From Cherax quadricarinatus (Eukaryota; Arthropoda; Malacostraca; Decapoda; Parastacidae), in assembly GCF_038502225.1 (NCBI RefSeq), contig NC_091325.1, positions 31,622,107 to 31,686,106 on the forward strand: a stretch of 64,000 nucleotides of DNA. The letters run 5' to 3'. This document shows positions 26,425 to 37,960 of the stretch, piece by piece. Both the position numbers and the translations under genes were made by a program. Below the pieces are notes generated by a model. That model was not told the DNA's origin. It searched no databases and was given only the letters and a program-made list of their open reading frames with translations. Position 1 is the stretch's first letter, and the number at the start of each line of letters is the position of its first letter.

Positions 26425-26428
<4 letters not shown>
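26209..26428 (-). mobile_element. MITE family C fragment
   Basis: In minus orientation it carries the left half of the MITE, ending in the intact terminus TATTCGGCACGACA next to a TA array. The other half is missing, replaced by the 26061-26208 array. Confidence 0.8.
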
Positions 26429-26514
<86 letters not shown>

Positions 26515-26519
26515 TATAC

Positions 26520-26559
<40 letters not shown>

Positions 26560-26562
26560 TTA
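26429..26562. repeat. (TA)n with TATGCA/TATACA interruptions
   Basis: TA array between the MITE C terminus and the 3' end of the full-length A1 LINE. Confidence 0.95.
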
Positions 26563-26818
26563 TTTTATTTTATTTATTATCACACCGGCCGATTCCCACC
26601 AAGGCAGGGTGGCCCGAAAAAGAAAAACTTTCACCATCATTCACTCCATCACTGTCTTGCCAGAAGGGTGCTTTACACTACAGTTTTTAAACTGCAACAT
26701 TAACACCCCTCCTTCAGAGTGCAGGCACTGTACTTCCCATCTCCAGGACTCAAGTCCGGCCTGCCGGTTTCCCTGAATCCCTTCATAAATGTTACTTTGC
26801 TCACACTCCAACAGCACG

Positions 26819-29725
26819 TCAAGTATTAAAAACCATTTGTCTCCATTCACTCCTATCAAACACGCTCACGCATGCCTGCTGGAAGTCCAAGCCCCTCGCA
26901 CACAAAACCTCCTTTACCCCCTCCCTCCAACCCTTCCTAGGCCGACCCCTACCCCGCCTTCCTTCCACTACAGACTGATACACTCTTGAAGTCATTCTGT
27001 TTCGCTCCATTCTCTCTACATGTCCGAACCACCTCAACAACCCTTCCTCAGCCCTCTGGACAACAGTTTTGGTAATCCCGCACCTCCTCCTAACTTCCAA
27101 ACTACGAATTCTCTGCATTATATTCACACCACACATTGCCCTCAGACATGACATCTCCACTGCCTCCAGCCTTCTCCTCGCTGCAACATTCATCACCCAC
27201 GCTTCACACCCATATAAGAGCGTTGGTAAAACTATACTCTCATACATTCCCCTCTTTGCCTCCAAGGACAAAGTTCTTTGTCTCCACAGACTCCTAAGTG
27301 CACCACTCACTCTTTTTCCCTCATCAATTCTATGATTCACCTCATCTTTCATAGACCCATCCGCTGACACGTCCACTCCCAAATATCTGAATACGTTCAC
27401 CTCCTCCATACTCTCTCCCTCCAATCTGATATTCAATCTTTCATCACCTAATCTTTTTGTTATCCTCATAACCTTACTCTTTCCTGTATTCACCTTTAAT
27501 TTTCTTCTTTTGCACACCCTACCAAATTCATCCACCAATCTCTGCAACTTCTCTTCAGAATCTCCCAAGAGCACAGTGTCATCAGCAAAGAGCAGCTGTG
27601 ACAACTCCCACTTTGTGTGTGATTCTTTATCTTTTAACTCCACGCCTCTTGACAAGACCCTCGCATTTACTTCTCTTACAACCCCATCTATAAATATATT
27701 AAACAACCACGGTGACATCACACATCCTTGTCTAAGGCCTACTTTTACTGGGAAAAAATTTCCCTCTTTCCTACATACTCTAACTTGAGCCTCACTATCC
27801 TCGTAAAAACTCTTCACTGCTTTCAGTAACCTACCTCCTACACCATACACTTGCAACATCTGCCACATTGCCCCCCTATCCACCCTGTCATACGCCTTTT
27901 CCAAATCCATAAATGCCACAAAGACCTCTTTAGCCTTATCTAAATACTGTTCACTTATATGTTTCACTGTAAACACCTGGTCCACACACCCCCTACCTTT
28001 CCTAAAGCCTCCTTGTTCATCTGCTATCCTATTCTCCGTCTTACTCTTAATTCTTTCAATTATAACTCTACCATACACTTTACCAGGTACACTCAAGAGA
28101 CTTATCCCCCTATAATTTTTGCACTCTCTTTTATCCCCTTTGCCTTTATACAAAGGAACTATGCATGCTCTCTGCCAATCCCTAGGTACCTTACCCTCTT
28201 CCATACATTTATTAAATAATTGCACCAACCACTCCAAAACTATATCCCCACCTGCTTTTAACATTTCTATCTTTATCCCATCAATCCCGGCTGCCTTACC
28301 CCCTTTCATTTTACCTACTGCCTCACGAACTTCCCCCACACTCACAACTGGCTCTTCCTCACTCCTACAAGATGTTATTCCTCCTTGCCCTATACACGAA
28401 ATCACAGCTTCCCTATCTTCATCAACATTTAACAATTCCTCAAAATATTCCTTCCATCTTCCCAATACCTCTAACTCTCCATTTAATAACTCTCCTCTTC
28501 TATTTTTAACTGACAAATCCATTTGTTCTCTAGGCTTTCTTAACTTGTTAATCTCACTCCAAAACTTTTTCTTATTTTCAACAAAATTTGTTGATAACAT
28601 CTCACCCACTCTCTCATTTGCTCTCTTTTTACATTGCTTCACCACTCTCTTAACTTCTCTCTTTTTCTCCATATACTCTTCCCTTCTTGCATCACTTCTA
28701 CTTTGTAAAAACTTCTCATATGCTAACTTTTTCTCCCTTACTACTCTCTTTACATCATCATTCCACCAATCGCTCCTCTTCCCTCCTGCACCCACTTTCC
28801 TGTAACCACAAACTTCTGCTGAACACTCTAACACTACATTTTCAAACCTACCCCATACCTCTTCGACCCCATTGCCTATGCTCTCATTAGCCCATCTATC
28901 CTCCAATAGCTGTTTATATCTTACCCTAACTGCCTCCTCTTTTAGTTTATAAACCTTCACCTCTCTCTTCCCTGATGCTTCTATTCTCCTTGTATCCCAT
29001 CTACCTTTTACTCTCAGTGTAGCTACAACTAGAAAGTGATCTGATATATCTGTGGCCCCTCTATAAACATGTACATCCTGAAGTCTACTCAACAGTCTTT
29101 TATCTACCAATACATAATCCAACAAACTACTGTCATTTCGCCCTACATCATATCGTGTATACTTATTTATCCTCTTTTTCTTAAAATATGTATTACCTAT
29201 AACTAAACCCCTTTCTATACAAAGTTCAATCAAAGGGCTCCCATTATCATTTACACCTGGCACCCCAAACTTACCTACCACACCCTCTCTAAAAGTTTCT
29301 CCTACTTTAGCATTCAAGTCCCCTACCACAATTACTCTCTCACTTGGTTCAAAGGCTCCTATACATTCACTTAACATCTCCCAAAATCTCTCTCTCTCCT
29401 CTGCATTCCTCTCTTCTCCAGGTGCATACACGCTTATTATGACCCACTTCTCGCATCCAACCTTTACTTTAATCCACATAATTCTTGAATTTACACATTC
29501 ATATTCTCTTTTCTCCTTCCATAACTGATCATTTAACATTACTGCTACCCCTTCCTTTGCTCTAACTCTCTCAGATACTCCAGATTTAATCCCATTTATT
29601 TCCCCCCACTGAAACTCTCCTACCCCCTTCAGCTTTGTTTCGCTTAGGGCCAGGACATCCAACTTCTTTTCATTCATAACATCAGCAATCATCTGTTTCT
29701 TGTCATCCGCACTACATCCACGCAC
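26819..29725 (-). CDS. LINE polyprotein: AP endonuclease plus reverse transcriptase (A1, 968 codons)
   Basis: It nicks target DNA and copies the element RNA there. Endonuclease, about residues 1-240: LALSETKLKG (metal-binding Glu near 29), VYAPGEERN (near 100), GDLNAKVGE (near 132), LDYVLVDKR, and ISDHFLVVA (near 228). Linker with KRSDWWNDDVKR and KAAGIDGIKIEML. RT, about 480-780: VPRDWQRACIVPLYKGKGDK, FVAFMDLEKAYDRVDRG (near 603), GLRQGCVMSPWLFN, and the catalytic LLFADDTVLLG (near 712). Then a thumb with VFRYLGVDVSADGSM and a basic tail, RGRGRPRKGW to MVFNT. The frame at 29725 opens on GTG. It is open without any ATG up to 29794 and includes the true endonuclease start KLGCLNVRG, so the native start lies upstream (see 29743-29832). 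Confidence 0.93.
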   Translation of the reverse strand: MRGCSADDKKQMIADVMNEKKLDVLALSETKLKGVGEFQWGEINGIKSGVSERVRAKEGVAVMLNDQLWKEKREYECVNSRIMWIKVKVGCEKWVIISVYAPGEERNAEERERFWEMLSECIGAFEPSERVIVVGDLNAKVGETFREGVVGKFGVPGVNDNGSPLIELCIERGLVIGNTYFKKKRINKYTRYDVGRNDSSLLDYVLVDKRLLSRLQDVHVYRGATDISDHFLVVATLRVKGRWDTRRIEASGKREVKVYKLKEEAVRVRYKQLLEDRWANESIGNGVEEVWGRFENVVLECSAEVCGYRKVGAGGKRSDWWNDDVKRVVREKKLAYEKFLQSRSDARREEYMEKKREVKRVVKQCKKRANERVGEMLSTNFVENKKKFWSEINKLRKPREQMDLSVKNRRGELLNGELEVLGRWKEYFEELLNVDEDREAVISCIGQGGITSCRSEEEPVVSVGEVREAVGKMKGGKAAGIDGIKIEMLKAGGDIVLEWLVQLFNKCMEEGKVPRDWQRACIVPLYKGKGDKRECKNYRGISLLSVPGKVYGRVIIERIKSKTENRIADEQGGFRKGRGCVDQVFTVKHISEQYLDKAKEVFVAFMDLEKAYDRVDRGAMWQMLQVYGVGGRLLKAVKSFYEDSEAQVRVCRKEGNFFPVKVGLRQGCVMSPWLFNIFIDGVVREVNARVLSRGVELKDKESHTKWELSQLLFADDTVLLGDSEEKLQRLVDEFGRVCKRRKLKVNTGKSKVMRITKRLGDERLNIRLEGESMEEVNVFRYLGVDVSADGSMKDEVNHRIDEGKRVSGALRSLWRQRTLSLEAKRGMYESIVLPTLLYGCEAWVMNVAARRRLEAVEMSCLRAMCGVNIMQRIRSLEVRRRCGITKTVVQRAEEGLLRWFGHVERMERNRMTSRVYQSVVEGRRGRGRPRKGWREGVKEVLCARGLDFQQACVSVFDRSEWRQMVFNT

Positions 29726-29742
29726 ATTTAAGCAACCCAGTT

Positions 29743-29832
29743 TTATAAAGTTTTTCTTCTTCTCTTTTTTAGTAATTGTATACAGGAGAAGGGGTTACTA
29801 GCCCATTGCTCCCGGCATTTTAGTCGCCTCAT
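29743..29832 (-). CDS. Small ORF overlapping the A1 polyprotein in the -1 relation
   Basis: ATG at 29832 opens a 29-codon frame ([17 protein letters not shown], then a lysine/arginine-rich end). It overlaps the ATG-less upstream extension of the polyprotein frame. Within the overlap the zero-frame codons AAA AAG preceded by A form A AAA AAG (complement of 29764-29770), a canonical slippery heptamer. A -1 slip there leads exactly into the polyprotein frame (GAG AAG AAG, then KLGCLNVRG). It may be the real N-terminus or only 5' UTR; only one copy in this window covers the region. Confidence 0.4.
   Translation of the reverse strand: MRRLKCREQWASNPFSCIQLLKKRRRKTL
29764..29770 (-). promoter_or_regulatory. 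Candidate -1 ribosomal frameshift site A AAA AAG
   Basis: The heptamer is in register with the upstream 29-codon ORF, and -1 slippage enters the 968-codon frame. A poly-purine tract (GAGAAGAAGAAAAA) follows. I did not find an obvious downstream stem-loop by eye. Confidence 0.35.
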
Positions 29833-29937
29833 ACGACACGCATGGCTTACGGAGGAAAGATTCTTTTCCACTTCCCCATGGACAATAGAAGAAATAAAAA
29901 AGAACAAGAGCTATTTAGAAAAAGGAGAAAAACCTAG

Positions 29938-30243
<306 letters not shown>

Positions 30244-31185
30244 GAGTTTACCTGGCGAGAGTTCCGGGGGTCAACGCCCCCGCGGCCCGGTCTGTGACCA
30301 GGCCTCCTGGTGGATCAGAGCCTGATCAACCAGGCTGTTGCTGCTGGCTGCACGCAAACCAACGTACGAGCCACAGCCCGGGCGGTCAGGAACCGACTTT
30401 AGGTGCTTGTCCAGTGCCAGCTTGAAGACTGCCAGGGGTCTGTTGGTAATCCCCCTTATGTATGCTGGGAGGCAGTTGAACAGTCTCGGGCCCCTGAGAC
30501 TTATTGTATGGTCTCTTAACGTGCTAGTGACACCCCTGCTTTTTATTGGAGGGGATGTTGCATCGTCTCCCAAGTCTTTTGCTTTCGTAGTGAGTGACTT
30601 TCGTGTGCAAGTTCGGTACTAGTCCCTCTAGGATTTTCCAGGTGTATATAATCATGTATCTCTCCCGCCTGCGTTCCAGGGAATACAGGTTAAGGAACCT
30701 CAAGCGCTCCCAGTAATTGAGGTGTTTTATCTCCGTTATGCGCGCCGTGAAGGTTCTCTGTACATTTTCTAGGTCAGCAGTTTCACCTGCCTTGAAAGGT
30801 GCTGTTAGTGTGCAGCAATATTCCAGCCTAGATAGAACAAGTGACCTGAAGAGTGTCATCATGGGCTTGGCCTCCCTAGTTTTGAAGGTTCTCATTATCC
30901 ATCCTGTCATTTTTCTAGCAGATGCGATTGATACAATGTTATGGTCCTTGAAGGTGAGATCCTCCGACATGATTACTCCCACGTCTTTGACGTTGGTGTT
31001 TCGCTCTATTTTGTGGCCAGAATTTGTTTTGTACTCTGATGAAGATTTAATTTCCTCGTGTTTACCATATCTGAGTAATTGAAATTTCTCATCGTTGAAC
31101 TTCATATTGTTTTCTGCAGTCCACTGAAAGATTTGGTTGAAGTCCGCCTGGAGCCTTGCAGTGTCTGCAGTGGAAGACACTGTCA
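30244..31185 (-). pseudogene. CR1/Jockey-type LINE fragment (B copy 2) nested in MITE C
   Basis: A minus-strand, 5'-truncated B element. Frame 30524-31186 carries the RT after the catalytic site: QADFNQIFQWTAENNMKFN, EKFQLLRYGKHEE, MSEDLTFKDHN and RTFKTREAKPMMTLFRSLV. It continues to the KHLKSVPDRPGCGSYVG block in the frame at 30271-30573. The 3' end is the GC-rich block at 30245-30330 ending CCAGGTAAAC. It is bracketed by TACTG (30239-30243 and 31186-31190), a probable short target duplication, inside a C MITE. Confidence 0.87.
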
Positions 31186-31413
31186 TACTGTAAACAAACC
31201 TAAAATATGTTTAGTTGGGTTAGGCTAAAATAAATTGTTCTTGTTATAATAAGGTTAGGTAAGTTTTCTAAGTTTCTTTTGGTGCAAAATTACAGATTTT
31301 TACATTATCATTAATGAAAAAAAATATATTTTTAAACGTATAAGAGAAAATTTCAGAAAGGACTTAATTTTAAATGAGTTCTTGCTAATTGACCAGTTTT
31401 ACATATTCGGCAC
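31186..31413 (-). mobile_element. MITE family C copy 3, second half
   Basis: Resumes with TACTGTAAACAAACC and runs to the terminus TATTCGGCACGATA at the next TA array, completing the MITE that starts at 30081. Confidence 0.87.
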
Positions 31414-32818
<1,405 letters not shown>

Positions 32819-32828
32819 ATATATATAT

Positions 32829-32906
<78 letters not shown>

Positions 32907-33002
32907 CATATATATATATATATTATATGTGTGTGTGTGTGTGTGTGTGTGCATGTATATATATATATGCATGTATACCATACATATATAGAAGGGTACA
33001 CT
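32819..33002. repeat. (TA)n and (TG)n composite microsatellite
   Basis: Interrupted TA arrays with ATTATATACA junctions, a TG run at about 32930-32951, and TATGCATG stretches. Confidence 0.93.
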
Positions 33003-33130
33003 ACAGTTTTTAAACTGCAACATTAACACCCCTCCTTCAGAGTGCAGGCACTGTACTTCCCATCTCCAGGACTCAAGTCCGGCCTGCCGGTTTCCCTGAA
33101 TCCCTTCATAAATGTTACTTTGCTCACACT

Positions 33131-33133
<3 letters not shown>
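33003..33133 (-). mobile_element. A1 LINE 3' UTR fragment
   Basis: Matches the A1 3' UTR from TTTTTAAACTGCAACATTAA to TTGCTCACACTCCA without the terminal hairpin. Both sides are TA arrays. It therefore lacks both the 3' end and the coding region. Confidence 0.88.

Positions 33134-33190
<57 letters not shown>
33134..33190. repeat. (TA)n microsatellite
   Basis: TA array of about 57 bp between an A1 UTR fragment and a Penelope-like fragment. Confidence 0.96.
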
Positions 33191-33192
<2 letters not shown>

Positions 33193-33535
33193 CTTGGGAC
33201 AGAACCCACAGGGGATAGTGCAGACGCCTGCTGTAGAAGTTAGAGGTGTGGGGCTGCGTTTATGGTGTTTATGGTGGAAACGTTGATGTTACTCATAGCA
33301 AGTGCCCGGCGAGTATTCGTGGCAACATCGCCACATGGGAGTACTATGAACTGCTTAGGGGGCTGTTCCATGGGCGGTTTGTTGAGGATAGCTTGTGCCT
33401 TGAGTCTGCAATCTAGGATGAAGCAAGATGGGAACTGAAGACGTGTAAAGGCTTGTGTTATGTAAGTGCATTCTTCTTCTAGAAAACAAGGGCTGGAGAT
33501 GCGAAGAGCTCTCAAGAAGAAGACACCCGCACTAA
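33191..33535 (-). pseudogene. Penelope-like fragment, inverted arm
   Basis: Frame 33240-33515 (minus) reads MRALRISSPCFLEEECTYIT, AFTRLQFPSCFILDCRLKAQ, then PMEQPPKQFIVLPCGDVATN. It is the inverse counterpart of the start of the plus-strand fragment that begins at 33561. The two meet at about 33536, giving an inverted repeat with arms of about 180-190 bp or more around GAGAGCTCTTCGCATCTCC. Past the arm the two sequences diverge (CGDVATN here against a jump to VRLDVRGILNT there). Confidence 0.75.
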
Positions 33536-34396
33536 GAGAGGAGTCCTCATTGTCTTCTTCTTGAGAGCTCTTCGCATCTCCAGCCCTTGTATTTTAGAAG
33601 AAGAATGCACTTACATAACACAAGCCTTTACACGTCTTCAGTTCCCATCTTTCTTCATCCGAGATTGCAGACTCAAGGCACAAGCTATCCTCAACAAACC
33701 GCCCATGGAACAGCCCCCTGAGCAGTTCATAGTACGTCTTGACGTACGGGGCATCCTCAACACCATCAACACTCTGGAACCTACTATTAAATTTACACTA
33801 GAGGAGGAGAAGGACAACCAATTACCTTTTCTCGACGTTCTCTTACGCACAGGGGAAAACAAACTTTCTTTTAAAGTCTACCGGAAGCCTACCTACAAGA
33901 ACGATCTTCTACATTTCTTCTCTCACCATGACACAAGAACTAAAAGAGGGGTAGTTATTGGCTTCTTTCTGAGAGCCTACAGAATTTCCAGTCCGCAGTT
34001 CCTCGAAGAAGAATGTACATACATCACCAACTCTTTTAGTTCACTACACTTTCCCCTACACTTCATACGTGACTGCAGGAAACGTGTGACACGTATCCTC
34101 AGCAAGACCAACACCTATCAAAATGAAGAAAAGCCTCCAAGTTACATCGTTTTACCGGTCAGCAACGTTGCCACTAATGTTTCAAAAATGTTTGACAGAA
34201 AACTGGCTAAAATATCTACCAGCTATTCAACTACTATTAGGAACCTGATACAGAAACCCAAGCATGATTCTGGCACAAGTGCAGGAGTCTACACTATACC
34301 ATGTGTGGGGTGTGACAAAGTATATGTAGGGGAAACAGCCAGAACTCTGGACATTAGAATAACAGAACACAAAAATGCTTGCAGAAATGATGACTG
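33536..34396 (+). pseudogene. Penelope-like element fragment with GIY-YIG endonuclease
   Basis: A 280-codon frame (33561-34403). Residues 1-55 repeat the post-palm block (MRALRISSPCILEEECTYIT). A junction at about residue 58 enters an upstream RT-like segment (INTLEPTIKFTLEEE, LPFLDVLLRTGEN, FKVYRKPTYKNDLLHF) and then the post-palm block again (FLRAYRISSPQFLEEECTYI). The linker contains VSNVATNVSKMFDRKL. The C-terminus holds the GIY-YIG start, AGVYTIPCVGCDKVYVGETA and RTLDIRITEHKNACRND, cut by a MITE. The duplicated post-palm block shows a rearranged copy. The palm itself is absent, so it has no RT activity; the nuclease is truncated. Confidence 0.8.
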
Positions 34397-34587
34397 CAAC
34401 TAAATATATTTTAGATTTGTTTACAATAATTTAATACGGAACAAACACAGTGAAATATATTTTTTTCGTTAGGTTCAGAATGATTTTTGCGAAATTATTG
34501 CATAAACAAATTTTCACTTGTCCTATATGGCAAGATGAGCGTTGCTATTTAAGCCAAGATCGCAAGTTCTCCCTATTCGGCACGACA
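34397..34587 (+). mobile_element. MITE family C fragment (right part)
   Basis: From CAACTAAATATATTTTAG to the intact terminus TATTCGGCACGACA at a TA array. It truncates the Penelope-like frame: the stop of that frame lies in the MITE. Confidence 0.82.

Positions 34588-34902
<315 letters not shown>

Positions 34903-34945
<43 letters not shown>
34903..34945. repeat. (TA)n microsatellite
   Basis: Short TA array between D copy 3 and MITE C copy 4. Confidence 0.95.
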
Positions 34946-34946
<1 letters not shown>

Positions 34947-35335
34947 GTCGTGCCGAATAGGCAGAACTTGCCATCTTGCCTTAAATAGCAACGCTCATCT
35001 TGCCATATAGGACAAGTGAAAATTTGTGTATGCAATAATTTCGCCAAAATCATTCTGAACCTAACGAAAAAAATATATTTAACTGTGTTTGTTTAGTATT
35101 AAATTATTGTAAACAAATCTAAAATATATTTAGTTGGGTTAGGCTAAAATAAATTGTTCTTGTTATAATAAGGTTAGGTAAGTTTTCTAAGATTCTTTTG
35201 GAGCAAAATTAAAAATTTTTACATTAACATTAATGAAAAAAATATATCTTTAAACGTATAAGAGAAAATTTCAGAAAGGACTTAATTTTAAATGAGTTCT
35301 TGCTAATTGACCAGTTTTACATATTCGGCACGACA
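34946..35335 (-). mobile_element. MITE family C, complete copy 4 (390 bp)
   Basis: TGTCGTGCCGAATAGG at the left and TATTCGGCACGACA at the right, in inverse orientation to copy 1. Length equals copy 1. TA arrays flank it. Confidence 0.9.

Positions 35336-35729
<394 letters not shown>

Positions 35730-35817
<88 letters not shown>
35730..35817. repeat. (TA)n microsatellite
   Basis: About 88 bp of TA meeting the 3' end of a minus-strand B LINE. Confidence 0.97.
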
Positions 35818-35820
<3 letters not shown>

Positions 35821-36763
35821 CCTGGAGAGGGTTTCGGGGGTCAACGCCCCCGCGGCCCGGTCTGAGACCAGGCCTCATGGTGGATCAGTCTCTGATCTAC
35901 CAGGCTGTTACTGCTGGCCGTACGCAAGCTGACGTACGAGCCACAGCCCGGCTGGTCAGGTACTCACTTTAGGTGCTTGTTCAGTGCCTTCTTGAAGACA
36001 GCCTGTGGTCTATTGGTAATCTCCCCTTATGTATGCTGGGAGGCAGTTGAATAGTCTCGGGTCCCTGACACTTATTATGCTGCCTCTCAGTGTAATTGTT
36101 GCTCCCCTGCTTTTCATTTAGGGAATGTTGCATCTCCTGCCGAGTCTCTTGCTTTCATAGAGAGTGATTGTCGTGTGCAGGTTTAGTACTATTCCCTCTA
36201 GGATTTTCTAAGTTTATATTATCATGTATCTCTCTCGCCTGTGTCCCAGGGAATACACATCAAGGGACTTCAACCGTTCCCAATAATTTAGGTGCTTTAG
36301 CGTGCTTATGTGTGCGTAAAAGTTCTTTGTACACTCTCCAGGTCAGCAATATCGCCAGTCTTGAAGGAGGCAGTTAATATACAACAGTATTCCAGCCTGG
36401 AGGGAACAAGCGATTTGAAGAGAATCATCATGGGCTTGGCTTCCTTAGTTTGAAAGGTTCTCAATGTCCATCCCATCATTTTTCTATCAGATGCGGTAGA
36501 TATATTGTTGTGGTCTTTGAAGGCGAGATCCTCTGACAGTATCACTCCCTGGTCCTTCACATTACTTTTTCGCTCTACTGTATGGTTCGAATTTGAATTT
36601 CGTCAAGTTTTCCATATCTGAGTAGTTGAAATTTCTCTTCATTGAACTTCAAATTGTTTTCGGTGGCCCATTTGCAGGTTTGGTTGATGTTCGCCCGGGG
36701 TCTTGCGGTGTCTTCGCTGGAGGTCACTGTCGTGGGAATTCGGGTGTCATCCTCAAAGGAAGT
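35818..36763 (-). pseudogene. CR1/Jockey-type LINE (B copy 3), 3' segment
   Basis: On the minus strand this holds the RT from the catalytic site onward: SFEDDTRI in place of SFADDTRI near 36745-36765, then INQTCKWATEN, EKFQLLRYGKL, the frame at 36306-36560 (ILSEDLAFKDHNN, RTFQTKEAKPMMI), and the GC-rich 3' end at 35820-35960 finishing with CCAGGTAA at the TA array. The upstream part resumes at 37405 beyond an insertion. Confidence 0.83.
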
Positions 36764-37404
36764 AAGTCGGGGTTATGGTTGTTCAGACTCGCAGTAACCA
36801 CTAGCGTGTTCCCGCCCTCACTGCCATCTAGCAAGCTGAGGCTAAACTTCAGTTCCTCTGGTCTGATTTGCTTTAAATTTCTACTCCTGGTAGTATCAAC
36901 GTTTCCTGGTATGGGTTGAAAGTTGGAGAATCCCTTCACCTCCACTCTTCTCCTGATCAGGTAAGGGGATCTACCAGGAGTATTTGTTCTTTGTTACCGA
37001 CTTACCTGGTTACCAGTAATGACACTGAAGTACGATACCTTTGTCTTTTTTCAGGGTTATACTTATCTAACCCTTATGCAACCAGTGTTATTTTCTTTAT
37101 TATCAGCACTGCTGCTGGCCTGGTCAACCACGTTAGTAAATTGGAGCTAGATCCCTGTCCACAGGACGTAGTGGGACATTACGGCTCCTCACCTTGTGGT
37201 GCTACGACCAAGTAGTGACAGGAATTCCAGAACATCGGACGAACACCACCACCCAAGATAACCAACATCATTTCTTCTGAAACATCATAGAAAACCATCC
37301 TGGGTATAAGATACTCCTGTCTCAACATCATACTGGATCTACAGTAGTTAATTTTTATTTTACTTATTTTTAGTTAAAATCCTTAAAAATATGACAAGAA
37401 CTAT
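36764..37404. other. Unidentified ~640-bp insertion inside B copy 3
   Basis: B coding sequence stops between the DIDRD and SFADDTRI blocks and continues on the other side, so this stretch was inserted. It has no long convincing frame and no clear inverted or long terminal repeats by eye. The end toward 37400 is AT-rich (AATTTTTATTTTACTTATTTT), which might be a tail. About 20 bp of B is missing at the junction. Confidence 0.5.
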
Positions 37405-37960
37405 TATCCATCTCTGTCTATGTCAGATATAAGAATGAGGAATAGGATGGGAGGGAGTACGGTGCCTTTTGGAACAGAGCTTTTCACTGTAGCTGCCTCT
37501 GACTTTACTCTGTTTATTATTACTCTTTGTGTTCTATTTGTTAGGAAGTTATAGATCCATCTAACAACTTTTCCTGTTATTCTTTTATCACGAATTTTGT
37601 GCTCTATTACACCGTTGTTACACTTGTCGAAGGCTTTTGCAAAGTTTATGTATACTACATCTGCATTTTGCTTATCCTCTATAGCATCCAGGACCTTGAC
37701 ATAGTGGTCCAGTAGTTGGGACAGGAAGGAGCAATCTACTCTAAGCCCGTGTTGCCCTGGGTTGTGTAACTGATGGGTATCTAGGTGGTTGGCTATGTTG
37801 CCTCTTAGATCCCTCTCAAAGATTTTTATGTTATGGGATGTTAGTGCGATCCGTCTGTAGTTCTTTGCAATATCTTTACTGTCACCTTTGTGGAGTGGGG
37901 CTATGTCTGTTTTTTTAGTGTGTGTGGGATGACCCCTGTGTCCATGCTCCCTCTCCATAA
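37405..37960 (-). pseudogene. CR1/Jockey-type LINE (B copy 3), RT N-terminal segment
   Basis: Frame 37404-37958 (minus) reads DIAPLHKGDSKDIAKNYRRI, ALTSHNIKIFERDLRGNIAN, PGQHGLRVDCSFLSQLLDHY, DVVYINFAKAFDKCNNGVIE, FLTNRTQRVIINRVKSEAAT, VKSSVPKGTVLPPILFLILI and SDIDRD. These are RT fingers and palm up to just before the catalytic Asp pair. SVPKGT replaces SVPQGT. A 1-base indel lies at the A-run near 37910. A solo LTR separates it from the earlier part. Confidence 0.85.

Larger units (their letters stand above)
26563..29937 (-). mobile_element. RTE-like LINE (A1), full-length copy
   Basis: A 3.4-kb element on the minus strand with 5' UTR (about 29800-29937), one long frame, and a 3' UTR of about 250 bp ending in the hairpin GGCCACCCTGCCTTGGTGGG (complement near 26590-26612) and GTGTGATAATAAA. 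Both ends touch TA arrays. Single-polyprotein organisation, a short 3' UTR and overall length fit RTE-clade LINEs. It is the only copy here with both ends and an unbroken frame, so it is a candidate source element. Confidence 0.9.

Noticed and set aside
36916..37215. A 99-codon ORF inside the 640-bp insertion
   Set aside because: No recognised domain; length is within chance for this composition, so only the insertion itself is reported.
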